A stretch of DNA of 64,000 nucleotides from Rhodopseudomonas sp. (lineage in GTDB: Bacteria; Pseudomonadota; Alphaproteobacteria; Rhizobiales; Xanthobacteraceae): contig NZ_JACABA010000001.1 in NCBI RefSeq assembly GCF_013377015.1, positions 62,001 to 126,000 on the forward strand. Reading direction: 5' to 3'. Both the position numbers and the translations under genes were made by a program. A model generated the notes under the pieces. The model worked only from the letters and a program-made list of their open reading frames with translations, had not been told where the DNA came from and did no database searches. Positions 50,046 to 59,375 of this stretch are shown here, piece by piece; the first letter of the stretch is position 1, and each line of letters starts with the position of its first letter.

Positions 50046-51377
50046 TTACACCGACGTGGATTCTAGGCCGTCGTTGGTTACCTTTTTCTGCACTGGACGA
50101 AAACCGAGCGCGGCGCCGCCGGCGAAACTGGCGTCCGGCCCGATCGCTTCCTCGATCCGCAAACATTCGTTCCACTTCGCCATCCGCTCGGAGCGCGAAA
50201 ACGAGCCGACTTTGAGCTGCCCGGCGTCCCAGCCGACCGCAAGATGCACGACGGTTGTGTCCTCGGTTTCGCCGGAGCGCGCCGACACGATGGTGCCGAA
50301 CCGGGCCTGCCTGCCGGCGTCGAGCGCCGCGCGGGTCTCGGTCACGGTGCCGGCCTGGTTGGGCTTGATCAGCACCGCGGTCGCGGCGCCGCTCGCGGCG
50401 GCCTCGGCAACCCGTGCCGCGTTGGTGACCAGAAAATCGTCGCCGATCACCTGGCAACGATCGCCATAGGCCGCGGTGAAAGCGCGGAAGCCGGCGGCGT
50501 CGTCCTCGGCCAGCGGGTCTTCTATGGATACGATCGGATAAGTATCAAGCCAGCGGCCGAGCATCGCGATCATTTCGTCGGTGCCAAGTGCGCGATCGTC
50601 GAGCGCCAGCGCGTAGCGGCCATTTTTGCCGAACTCGGATGCGGCAACGTCGAGCGAGATCGCCACTTGCGGCCCCGGCTCGAGGCCGGCCCGTTCGATC
50701 GCCCGCACCAGCGTATCCAGTGCCTCCTCGTTGCTGGTGAACGCTGGCCAGTAGCCACCCTCGTCGGCCACGCCCTGCAGCTTGCCTGCCTGTTTCATCA
50801 GGCTGCCTGCGGCGAGATAGACTTCCGCGGTCCATTCGATCGCCTGCGCGAACGACGCCGCGCCGGGACACATCACCATGAAATCCTGCACGTCGACGCG
50901 CCGCGCCGCGTGCGCCCCGCCGCCGAAGATCTGGATCTCCGGCAGCGGCAGGCGCACCTTGCGGCCCTGCGCCAGATGCATCCAAAGCGGCACTTTGGCC
51001 GCAGCGGCCGCCGCGTGCAGCACCGCCATCGAGGTCGCCACGATGGCGTTGCCGCCGAGGCGGGCCTTGTTGGCGGTGCCGTCGCGCGCGATCATGATCG
51101 CGTCGATCGCGGCCTGATCGGCAGCGTCCTGCCCGATCAGCGCCTGCTCCATTTCGCCGTTGACGGACGCCACCGCGCGGCCGACATCGAAGCCGCCGAG
51201 CTTCTTGCCGCCGTCGCGCAGATCGACCGCCTCGCCGCTGCCCATCGAGGCTCCGGCCGGCGCGATGGCGCGGCCGGTGGCGCCGCCACGCAAACTCACA
51301 TCGACCTCGACGGTCGGCCGGCCGCGCGAATCCCACACCCGGCGGCCATGCACCGCCGCAATTGTCGTATTGGTCAT
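50046..51377 (-). CDS. Enolase-like protein with altered active-site positions (SHRSGETED -> SARSGETED; QEF -> QDF)
   Basis: WDSRGRPTVEVDV, GASMGSGEAVDLRDG, DEGGYWP, SIEDPLAEDD, LIKPNQAGT, RSGETEDT, LRIEE enolase motifs; start overlaps APH stop. Confidence 0.9.
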   Translation of the reverse strand: MTNTTIAAVHGRRVWDSRGRPTVEVDVSLRGGATGRAIAPAGASMGSGEAVDLRDGGKKLGGFDVGRAVASVNGEMEQALIGQDAADQAAIDAIMIARDGTANKARLGGNAIVATSMAVLHAAAAAAKVPLWMHLAQGRKVRLPLPEIQIFGGGAHAARRVDVQDFMVMCPGAASFAQAIEWTAEVYLAAGSLMKQAGKLQGVADEGGYWPAFTSNEEALDTLVRAIERAGLEPGPQVAISLDVAASEFGKNGRYALALDDRALGTDEMIAMLGRWLDTYPIVSIEDPLAEDDAAGFRAFTAAYGDRCQVIGDDFLVTNAARVAEAAASGAATAVLIKPNQAGTVTETRAALDAGRQARFGTIVSARSGETEDTTVVHLAVGWDAGQLKVGSFSRSERMAKWNECLRIEEAIGPDASFAGGAALGFRPVQKKVTNDGLESTSV

Positions 51378-52387
51378 CGAAGCACTTCCCTTGCCCAGGC
51401 GTCGCTGATCGCCGCGAGTTGCTCGGGCTTCGCCACAATCAAATGGCGCGCGACCCTGCGGACCCGCGCTTTGTCGCTCTCATCGGTGATGTATTCGACC
51501 GGCGACTTGCCGTCGACCCGGGCCAGAAACAGCGCCGGCAACAGCGCCGCGGCGCGGCGCTCCAATTCGTGCTTCGGCTCCCAATCGATCTCGGCGCGAT
51601 AGGCCGCAGCGAGCGCATCGAAACAGCCGAGATACCCGGCCGCGGACGATGGCGTCCACAGGCATTTCAGCAGCATGTGATTGAGACAGAACGCCAGGTC
51701 GAAAGCGGGGTCGCCATACCAGGCGCATTCGGCATCGAGCAGTATCGGGCCATGCGGGCCGACGAGGATGTTCTTCGGACTGACGTCGCCATGCACCAGC
51801 GCGATATGGGTTGCCAGCGTGGCGCGCGACAGCGCCATCAGCGCCGGCGCCAGATCGGGATGGGCCTCGGCGGTGGCCTCGAGATAGGGCTCGAGCCGGA
51901 TCGCGTGAAACAGCGCATCATTGGCAAAACGCCGCGCCACGGTTTGCGAATGCGCGGTGGCGGCATGAATGGCGCCGATGGTGCGCCCGACCGCCGTGGC
52001 GAAATCCGGATCGCACTGCCCCGCCGCGAGTCGCTGCTTCCACACCGGATGATGTTCGGGATCGAGATAGTCCATCGCGAACGCGCCGAGCTCGGGATCA
52101 TGCGCCAGCACGCGGGGCACAGCGTCGGGCACCACCTCGGCGGCGGCGCGTAGCCAGTCGACCTCGCTGGCGTTGCGCGACACCGGCACGGTCCAGTCCC
52201 GCGCCACCCGCAGTTTCGCCAGCGCGCGCTTCACCGCGAACACCGCGCTGCCCGCTTCCACCTTCCAGATGTCGGACGCCACCCCGCCGGTCAGCGGCGT
52301 GAAGCGCGGCGTGATGCCGGGTTCGATCAGTCCTGCATCACGCAGAAACGCCGCAACCGCGGTTTCTTCGACTGCAGCAAGAATCAC
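51374..52387 (-). CDS. APH/choline-kinase-like phosphotransferase
   Basis: HGDVSPKNILVGPHGPILLDAECAWYGDPAFDLAF (Brenner-type and DxD motifs). GTG start 52387 overlaps the GDH stop as GTGA. Confidence 0.87.
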   Translation of the reverse strand: MILAAVEETAVAAFLRDAGLIEPGITPRFTPLTGGVASDIWKVEAGSAVFAVKRALAKLRVARDWTVPVSRNASEVDWLRAAAEVVPDAVPRVLAHDPELGAFAMDYLDPEHHPVWKQRLAAGQCDPDFATAVGRTIGAIHAATAHSQTVARRFANDALFHAIRLEPYLEATAEAHPDLAPALMALSRATLATHIALVHGDVSPKNILVGPHGPILLDAECAWYGDPAFDLAFCLNHMLLKCLWTPSSAAGYLGCFDALAAAYRAEIDWEPKHELERRAAALLPALFLARVDGKSPVEYITDESDKARVRRVARHLIVAKPEQLAAISDAWAREVLR

Positions 52388-53643
52388 GGGAACAGGCCCC
52401 TCATATTTTTCGCGGCGCGGACCTTTTCCACGCCGATCGCCATCGCGGCGGTCCGGTGCGGAACGTTGTCGGCGTTGGCGCGCGCTATCATCTGGTCGAA
52501 GGCACGATCGAGGATCTGATATTCGCGCCGTGTCACCTCTGCCTCTTCCCAAAACAGTTGCTGCAGATCCTGCACCCATTCGAAATAGCTGACGATGACG
52601 CCGCCCGAATTGCACAGCACGTCCGGGATCAGGAAGACCTCGTCGCGGCGTTGTGCCAGCACCAGGTCGGCATCCGGCGTGGTCGGTCCGTTGGCGCCCT
52701 CGGCCAGCACCCGGCATTGCAGCTTCGCAGCGGTCTCAGCGTCGATCACCCGCTCCATCGCCGCCGGGACCAGCACGTCGCAGCGCAGCGTCAGGATCTG
52801 CGTCGGATCGAACTGCAGCTCGGTGGAAAATCCGGCGATGCTGCCATGCGCGGTCGCGTGCCGCATCAGCGCCGGAATATCGAGCCCGGCCGCGTCATAC
52901 AAAGCTCCGGTGTGATCGCTGACCGCGATCACCTTGAGCCCGAATTGCTGCAATTCCAGCGCGGCGTAAGAACCGACATTACCGAACCCCTGGATCACCG
53001 CGGTGGCCCGGTTGAGATCGATCGCCAGCTCAGCCATCACCCGTTTGGCCAGATGCGCGACACCGCGCCCGGTGGCTTCGCGCCGGCCCAGCGTGCCGCC
53101 CGACGCCACCGGCTTGCCGGTGACGATCTCGGTGACGGTGCGGCCCTGATACATCGAATAGGTGTCCATGAACCACGCCATCACCTGTTCGTTGGTGCCC
53201 ATATCGGGCGCCATCACGTCGGTGTGCGGGCCGACGAACGGGATCATCTCCTGCATATAGCGGCGCGATAGACTTTCGAGCTCGCGCTTCGAGATCGTCG
53301 CCAGGTCGACCCGGATGCCGCCCTTGGCGCCGCCATAGGGCAGCCCGACCAGCGCGCATTTCCAGCTCATCCAGATCGCCAATGCGGCAACCTCGCCGAT
53401 ACCGACACTGGGAGCGAAACGGGTGCCGCCCTTGGTCGGGCCGAGCGTCAGATGGTGCTGGACCCGGTAGCCCTCGAACACCTCGACCGAACCGTCGTCG
53501 CGGTGGATCGGGCACGACACCGTGATCGCCCGCTTCGGCAGCAGCAGCCGGTCGCGCTCGTCCATCGGGATCCCGAGATGATTGGCGATCACGCCGAACT
53601 GCCTGGCCGCCATGTCGAACACGTCGCCGGAATAGATCGACAT
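52384..53643 (-). CDS. Glu/Leu/Phe/Val dehydrogenase (NAD(P)-dependent glutamate dehydrogenase-like)
   Basis: GPTKGGTRFAP, WMSWKCALVGLPYGGAKGGI, VIQGFGNVGSYAA, AEGANGPTTPDAD. Confidence 0.93.
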   Translation of the reverse strand: MSIYSGDVFDMAARQFGVIANHLGIPMDERDRLLLPKRAITVSCPIHRDDGSVEVFEGYRVQHHLTLGPTKGGTRFAPSVGIGEVAALAIWMSWKCALVGLPYGGAKGGIRVDLATISKRELESLSRRYMQEMIPFVGPHTDVMAPDMGTNEQVMAWFMDTYSMYQGRTVTEIVTGKPVASGGTLGRREATGRGVAHLAKRVMAELAIDLNRATAVIQGFGNVGSYAALELQQFGLKVIAVSDHTGALYDAAGLDIPALMRHATAHGSIAGFSTELQFDPTQILTLRCDVLVPAAMERVIDAETAAKLQCRVLAEGANGPTTPDADLVLAQRRDEVFLIPDVLCNSGGVIVSYFEWVQDLQQLFWEEAEVTRREYQILDRAFDQMIARANADNVPHRTAAMAIGVEKVRAAKNMRGLFP

Positions 53644-53806
53644 CGCTCGTCCTCCCTGGGGCTTCTACGGACCACGGCGCAACGCCCCGAGGCCGCCCCA
53701 TCGCTATCCCAACCTCCGCCCGGTTGCGAATAATTTCAGCGAATGCAGTGCAATAAGCGGTGCTAAGGTATAAGAGCCGGGTCGGAATCGTAGCAGTGGA
53801 TCATTC

Positions 53807-54700
53807 ATGCAGGCTCTCTTCATCGGACAGACCTATATCGACGTCACCTTCATCACCGACCACATGCCGACCGGCGACGAAAAGCACGTGGCGTCCGATT
53901 ACGCGGTGTCGTTCGGCGGCAACGCCGTCACCGCGGCGTTTTGCTGCGCCAAGCTCGGGATCGTGCCCGACTTGATTGCCACCGTCGCCAATGACTGGCT
54001 GGGGCGGATGTTTCAGGACATGAGCGCGAAATACGGAATCGAGATCCATCCGCGCAAGGTCAATTCTTCCTCGCTGTCCTTCATTATGCCGAAGGACGGC
54101 AAGCGCGCGATCGTGCGCTGCCGCGACGACGAGCATATCCATCCGTTTCCGCTGCTCAACCTCGGCCAATGCCGGGCACTGCATGTTGACGGCCACCAGC
54201 CTGACGCCGCGATCCATTACGCCAAACTGTGCCGCGAGGACGGCATCCTGACCTCGCTGGACGGCGGCGGGCTGCGCACCAACACCCACGAGCTCTTGGA
54301 ATTCATCGACGTCGCCATCGTCGCCGAGCGGCTCTGCGAGCAGATGGATCTGACGCCGGAGAAGATGCTCGACTATCTCAAGAGCCGCGGCTGCCGGGTT
54401 GGCGGCGTGACGCAGGGCGAGCGCGGCCTGCTGTGGTACGACGAAGCCGGGACGGTCCGGACGCTGCCGGCGCTGCCAATCCCGCGCGCGCGCGTACTCG
54501 ACACCAATGGCGCCGGCGACGTGTTCCACGGCGCCTACGTCTATTCCTATCTCGCCATCCCGGAGAAAAGCTGGGCCGAGCATTTCGAATTCGCCCGCGC
54601 CGCCTCGACCTACAAGATCCAGCGGCTCGGCAACGAGGCCGGCCTGCCGACGCTGGCCGATATCGAGGCGGTGAAGCAGGAGTTCGCGGCCAACGTTTGA
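53807..54700 (+). CDS. PfkB family carbohydrate kinase
   Basis: SFGGNAVTAAFCCAKLG N-terminal motif, DTNGAGDVFHGAY C-terminal PfkB signature. Confidence 0.9.
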   Translation: MQALFIGQTYIDVTFITDHMPTGDEKHVASDYAVSFGGNAVTAAFCCAKLGIVPDLIATVANDWLGRMFQDMSAKYGIEIHPRKVNSSSLSFIMPKDGKRAIVRCRDDEHIHPFPLLNLGQCRALHVDGHQPDAAIHYAKLCREDGILTSLDGGGLRTNTHELLEFIDVAIVAERLCEQMDLTPEKMLDYLKSRGCRVGGVTQGERGLLWYDEAGTVRTLPALPIPRARVLDTNGAGDVFHGAYVYSYLAIPEKSWAEHFEFARAASTYKIQRLGNEAGLPTLADIEAVKQEFAANV

Positions 54701-54721
54701 AACGCGAGGCGCCTGAGTTTT

Positions 54722-54835
54722 GCCCACCTCTTCCATAGGGAGAGGTCGACCGGCGCAGCCGGTCGGGTGAGGGGTTTCGCCCTCTCGATAGGCATTACCC
54801 CCTACCCCAACCCTCTCCCCATGGGAGAGGGAGCG
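54722..54835. repeat. Intergenic palindromic element (family D)
   Basis: ACCTCTTCCATAGGGAGAGGTCGACCGGCGCAGCCGGTCGGGTGAGGGG...CCCCAACCCTCTCCCCATGGGAGAGGGAG, with hairpin GACCGGC-GCA-GCCGGTC. Confidence 0.7.
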
Positions 54836-54867
54836 CGATGCCGTCTCGGCGACGATTCGATCACGTC

Positions 54868-56148
54868 CTACTTCAGCATCCCCATCGTCCGCGGCAGCCA
54901 GAGCGTCAACTCCGGGATCAGTGTGATCGCGATCAGCGACATCAACAGCGGGATCAGCCACGGCAGGATCGCCACCGTCGTGCGTTCGATCGACAGTTTG
55001 GCGATCCGCGACAGCACGAACAGCACCATCCCCAACGGCGGATGCAGCAGGCCGATCATCAGGTTCAGCGTCATCACCACGCCGAAATGAACCGGGTCGA
55101 TCCCGACCTTCAGGATGATCGGCATCAACACCGGCACCAGTATGCTGATCGAGGCGATCGGCTCGAGGAAGCAGCCGACCACCAGCAGCAGCACGTTGAT
55201 CAGCAGCAGGATGATGTATTTGTTGTTGGTGAGATTGAGCAACGCCTCGGCGCCGGCCTCGGTCAGCCGGGTCGTGGTCAGCACCCAGCCGAACAGCGAG
55301 GCCGCGGCGACGATCAGCAGCACGCCGGCGGTGGTCTCGATAGTGTCCATCGAGACCTTGTAGAACTGCCTCAGCGACAGCGAGCGGTACAGAAATATCC
55401 CGAGGATCATCGCCCAGGCACAGGCGGCGATCGCCGCCTCGGTCGGGGTGAACCAGCCGAAGGTCATGCCGCCGATGATGATCGCGGGCGTCAGCAGTGC
55501 CGGCAGCGCGGCGACGAAGCTGCGCCCCAGCGTCGCCCAGCGAAACGCCTGGTCGCGGCCCATGCCGTAGCGCCGGGCGCAATAGCTGACATAGATCATC
55601 ATGAAGATCGTCATCACCGCGCCGGGGATGAAGCCACCGAGAAACAGCGCGCCGATCGAGACGTTGCCCATCATGCCGTAGATCACGAACGGCAGCGACG
55701 GCGGGATGATCGGCCCCAGCGTGGCGGAGGCCGCGGTGACGCCGACGGAAAATTCGGTCGAATAGCCGTGGTCCTGCATCGCCTTGATCTCGATGGTGCC
55801 GAGGCCGGCGGCGTCGGCGATCGCGGTGCCGGACATCCCGGCGAAGATCACCGAGCCGAAGATGTTGACGTGGGCGAGCCCGCCGCGCATCCAGCCGCAG
55901 CTCGCCACCGCGAAATCATAGATCCGGTTGGTGATGCCGGCGGAATTCATCAGATTGCCGGCGAGAATGAAGAACGGCACCGCCAGCAGCGGGAAGCTGT
56001 CGAGGCCGCCGGCCATGCGATGCAGGATCACGAAGTCGGGGATGCCGGCGATAAAGTGGGTGTAGAGCAGCGACGCCAGCCCCAGCGAAATGAACACCGG
56101 CACGCCGACGATCAGGGCGGCGACGAAGACGACGATGGCAACCGGCAT
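54868..56148 (-). CDS. TRAP transporter large permease (DctM)
   Basis: VPVFISLGLASLLYTHF, FPLLAVPFFILAGNLMNSAGITNRI, FGSVIFAGMSGTAIADAAGLG. Confidence 0.94.
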   Translation of the reverse strand: MPVAIVVFVAALIVGVPVFISLGLASLLYTHFIAGIPDFVILHRMAGGLDSFPLLAVPFFILAGNLMNSAGITNRIYDFAVASCGWMRGGLAHVNIFGSVIFAGMSGTAIADAAGLGTIEIKAMQDHGYSTEFSVGVTAASATLGPIIPPSLPFVIYGMMGNVSIGALFLGGFIPGAVMTIFMMIYVSYCARRYGMGRDQAFRWATLGRSFVAALPALLTPAIIIGGMTFGWFTPTEAAIAACAWAMILGIFLYRSLSLRQFYKVSMDTIETTAGVLLIVAAASLFGWVLTTTRLTEAGAEALLNLTNNKYIILLLINVLLLVVGCFLEPIASISILVPVLMPIILKVGIDPVHFGVVMTLNLMIGLLHPPLGMVLFVLSRIAKLSIERTTVAILPWLIPLLMSLIAITLIPELTLWLPRTMGMLK

Positions 56149-56164
56149 TCGCTCGACCCTACTG

Positions 56165-56734
56165 TCAGTCCGCGGGAATCTGTTCGGTGACGTCCGGCGC
56201 CCGCCGCCAGCCGTCGCGCGCGTTGTGCCATACGGTCTGGATCTGCCGCACCAGCATCATGAAACAGCCGAGCCCGACGCCGCCATAGACGATGCTCATC
56301 GGCAGTTCGATCACCGTCATGGTCTGCTGCTGCATGCGCTCGGTGATGGTCACCGAGAAATAGGCCAGCAGGCCCATGAAGCCGAGGGTGACGAAGTCGA
56401 CCAGCGCCAGCAACGCCGCGCGCAGCGGACTGGGCGCCATCAGGTTCGACAGCAGTTCGACGGCGATGTGGGATTTCTTCCGGGTCACCACCGCGCCGCC
56501 GATAAAGGCCAGCCACATCAGCCCGTAGCGCGCGATCTCTTCGGTCCAGGACAGGCTGTCGTTGAGGACGTAGCGGGTGAAGAACTGCAGGAACACGATG
56601 ATCGCCAGCGCCCAGAACAGCACGAAGGCGATCCAGTCCTCGGGATGATGCGAGATCACCACCTCCTCGTCCTGCGCGACGATCAGGCGGACTTCATCGG
56701 GCGGCGGCGACTTCGACTTGGCGTTGCTTATCAT
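56165..56734 (-). CDS. TRAP transporter small permease (DctQ)
   Basis: Four hydrophobic segments, SWTEEIARYGLMWLAFIGGAVVTRKKSHIAVELL. Confidence 0.92.
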   Translation of the reverse strand: MISNAKSKSPPPDEVRLIVAQDEEVVISHHPEDWIAFVLFWALAIIVFLQFFTRYVLNDSLSWTEEIARYGLMWLAFIGGAVVTRKKSHIAVELLSNLMAPSPLRAALLALVDFVTLGFMGLLAYFSVTITERMQQQTMTVIELPMSIVYGGVGLGCFMMLVRQIQTVWHNARDGWRRAPDVTEQIPAD

Positions 56735-56793
56735 CGGCGCTGGCCCTCATCGGAAGTCTCGATCGAAAAGCGGCTACCAAGATCAGTCAAATT

Positions 56794-56908
56794 CGTCATT
56801 GCGAGGAGCCCTTGCGACAAAGCAATCCAGGAATTTCGTGCACAGCGCCCCTGGATTGCTTCGCACAACGGGCGGCGCTGCGCGCCGACCCGTTGGCTCG
56901 CAATGACG
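56794..56908. repeat. Repeat family A, copy 6 (between dctP and dctQ)
   Basis: CGTCATTGCGAGGAGC..AAGCAATCCAGG..CCTGGATTGCTT..GGCTCGCAATGACG. Confidence 0.85.
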
Positions 56909-56922
56909 GACTTGACTGCTCG

Positions 56923-57912
56923 TTACTTCATCGCCTGCAGCGCGTCATATTGTGCCTGGGTCCAGCCGGCGCCGGCCGAGGCGTCATTGTGCAGCGGGAT
57001 CGCGGCCTTGCGGAACGCCTCGCGGTCGGGCTCGACGACGGTCTTGCCGAGCTTCTTGAACTCGGCCGCCAGCACCTGCTCGGAGGCGCGGATCTTGTCG
57101 GTGGCCTTGGCGGCGGCTTCCTTCAGCACCTCCTGGAAGATCTTCTGCTCGTCGGGCGTGAGCTTCGACCAGACTTGGCTGCCGACGATCGTTACCAGCG
57201 ATTCGGTGATGTGGCCGGTCAGGATGATGTGGCTCTGCACCTCGTAGAACTTCTTCGCCATGATGGTCGGCAGCGGATTTTCTTGGCCGTCGACGGTGCC
57301 CTGCTGCAAGGCCAGATACACTTCGGCGAAGGCGATCGGGGTGGCGTTGGCGCCGACCGATTTGGTGAACATCAGAAACAGCGGCGCCGGCGGCACCCGC
57401 AGCTTCATGCCTTTCATGTCTTCGGGCTTGGTGATCAGTTTGTTGGCGGTGACGTGGCGTTGGCCGTAGTAGGTCAGCGCCGCGACCTTGTGCTTGGTCT
57501 TGTCGTCATAGCCCTTGGCGATCTCGGCAAACAGCGAGCTGTCGCGATAGGCCTTCCAGTGATCGAAATCGCGCAGGATGAACGGCGCGCCGGTGATTGC
57601 GATCGGCTTGTAGATCGAGCCGGCGAAATTCACGCCCGTATAGATGATGTCGACGGTGCCGAGGCCGAGACCCTCGTTGATCTGGTTCTCGTTGCCGAGC
57701 TGCGAGGCCGGGAAGACCTGGATCTCGTATTTGCCGTTGGTGCGCTTCTTGATTTCGTCGGCGGCCCACAGCGCCTCGGTGTGATACGGCTCGGCGATCT
57801 CGTAGACGTGCGCCCATTTCAGCTTGGTCTGCGCCGATGCCGGCGCCGACATCGCCGCGAAAATGATTGCCGCGGCCACAGCAAAGCGACTTGTCCAGCT
57901 GGACATGATCAT
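56923..57912 (-). CDS. TRAP transporter substrate-binding protein (DctP family)
   Basis: Signal peptide, QVFPASQLGNENQINEGLGLGTVDI, EVYLALQQGTVDGQENPLPTI. Confidence 0.94.
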   Translation of the reverse strand: MIMSSWTSRFAVAAAIIFAAMSAPASAQTKLKWAHVYEIAEPYHTEALWAADEIKKRTNGKYEIQVFPASQLGNENQINEGLGLGTVDIIYTGVNFAGSIYKPIAITGAPFILRDFDHWKAYRDSSLFAEIAKGYDDKTKHKVAALTYYGQRHVTANKLITKPEDMKGMKLRVPPAPLFLMFTKSVGANATPIAFAEVYLALQQGTVDGQENPLPTIMAKKFYEVQSHIILTGHITESLVTIVGSQVWSKLTPDEQKIFQEVLKEAAAKATDKIRASEQVLAAEFKKLGKTVVEPDREAFRKAAIPLHNDASAGAGWTQAQYDALQAMK

Positions 57913-58011
57913 CCTCCCCGCATTTCAGTCGAGACCTCGTTGACGGGTCTTCGGTCGACAGGCTCGCTTATTAGGCGGGGGGATGCAAGTGGGCGCTGGC
58001 GCGAACGGGTA

Positions 58012-59241
58012 CTACGCCATCGCCTTTTTCAGATCGAACGCCGGATCGGCGGCCTGCTCGGGGGTGATCGAGCGGTTGGCCGGCAGCATCTTACGGCCGA
58101 ATACGTGGTCTGCGGCCCGGTTGACGGATTCGATCCCGATCAGCTTGCCGGCCTTGTAGCAGAACGCCGAAAACGAGCGCTCCGCGACGTCGCCTCGCAC
58201 CACGACCTGGTCGAAGCCTGCGGTCAGGCCCGCAATCTGCAGCTTGTCGTCGCCCTGGTCGCTCCAGAACCACGGATAGCCGTCATATTTCTTCGCTTCG
58301 CCGGTGAGCCTGGCCGCGACGCAACGCGCTTGGTCGGTGGCGTTCTGCACCGATTCCAGCCGCATCTTCTCGCCGAACCGCTCGCTCTGGAACAGCGAAC
58401 AATCGCCGATCGCCGAAATATTCGGATCGGCGGTCAACAGCTGCTCATCGACGATGACGCCGGAGGCGACGGGCAGGTCGGCCGCCTTGGCCAGTTCGAC
58501 ATTCGGAATCACGCCAACGCCGACCACCACCAGATCCGCCGGAATCACCCGGCCGTCGCTCAGGCTGACGCCGGTGACGCGACCGCCCTCGCCTTTGATC
58601 TCGTTCGCCTGCACGCCGTAGTGAATGCGGATACCCGCGGCGGTGTGGCGGTCGTGAAAATAGGCAGAAATTTCCGGCGTCACCGCGCGCGACATCACCC
58701 GCGGCGCCAGTTCGACGACGTCGACCTCGAGCCCTTTGGCCCTGGCGGTCGCGGCAAATTCCAGTCCGATGAAGCCAGCGCCGACCACCACGGCGTGCTT
58801 GCGCTGCGCCATTCGCAGCCGCACCTGCTCGCTCTCGTCCATCGTGCGCAGATACAGCACATCCGCCAGCGTCGCGTTCGGCACGTCGAGCATCCGGTTG
58901 CGGGCGCCGGTGGCGAGCACCAGATGGCCGTAGTGCAACGCCGCGCCGGAATGCAGAAACAGCGTGTTGGCGTTGCGATCGATCGAGGCCGCGCGATCCG
59001 GGATCAGTTCGATGTTCTGCTCGGTGAAGAATTTCTGCGGCCGGAACATCAGCGAATCCGGTGCGCCCTCGCCCTTCAGATAGGCCTTCGACAGCGGCGG
59101 GCGCTGATAGGGCAGATGCTTTTCGTCGTTGATCAGGCAGATGCGCCCGGCAAACTTGGCCTGGCGCAGCGATACTGCGACTTGAAAGCCGGCGTGTCCG
59201 GCTCCCACGATCAAGACCGGTCCTGTCATCATCATGCTCAT
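58012..59241 (-). CDS. FAD-dependent ferredoxin reductase (putidaredoxin/palustrisredoxin reductase type)
   Basis: VLIVGAGHAGFQVAVSLRQ, YQRPPLSKAYLKG, VVVGAGFIGLEFAATA, AIGDCSLFQSERFG, C-terminal W/F-W-S-D motif. Confidence 0.9.
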   Translation of the reverse strand: MSMMMTGPVLIVGAGHAGFQVAVSLRQAKFAGRICLINDEKHLPYQRPPLSKAYLKGEGAPDSLMFRPQKFFTEQNIELIPDRAASIDRNANTLFLHSGAALHYGHLVLATGARNRMLDVPNATLADVLYLRTMDESEQVRLRMAQRKHAVVVGAGFIGLEFAATARAKGLEVDVVELAPRVMSRAVTPEISAYFHDRHTAAGIRIHYGVQANEIKGEGGRVTGVSLSDGRVIPADLVVVGVGVIPNVELAKAADLPVASGVIVDEQLLTADPNISAIGDCSLFQSERFGEKMRLESVQNATDQARCVAARLTGEAKKYDGYPWFWSDQGDDKLQIAGLTAGFDQVVVRGDVAERSFSAFCYKAGKLIGIESVNRAADHVFGRKMLPANRSITPEQAADPAFDLKKAMA

Positions 59242-59375
59242 GTTGTTGGCGCGGCGGAAAACGCGCGTGTCGCGCGATGGAAAGCGGCCAGCCTGTAGCA
59301 CAAACCGGGCCGCGTTTGTCAGCTTCTTGCGACCGCGCTTAGACTAAAGGACCCCCTCGCCGCGACCATCGCCGC

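Noticed and set aside
52388-52717. N-terminal extension of ORF 51374..52717 into the GDH gene
   Set aside because: Overlaps a well-supported GDH coding region; GTG 52387 gives a normal APH-fold N-terminus.
53744-53752. Single TGC-N3-GCA (TGCAGTGCA) upstream of pfkB as a PhaR site
   Set aside because: Only one copy, no PHA-related genes adjacent; a 6-base constraint is easily met by chance.
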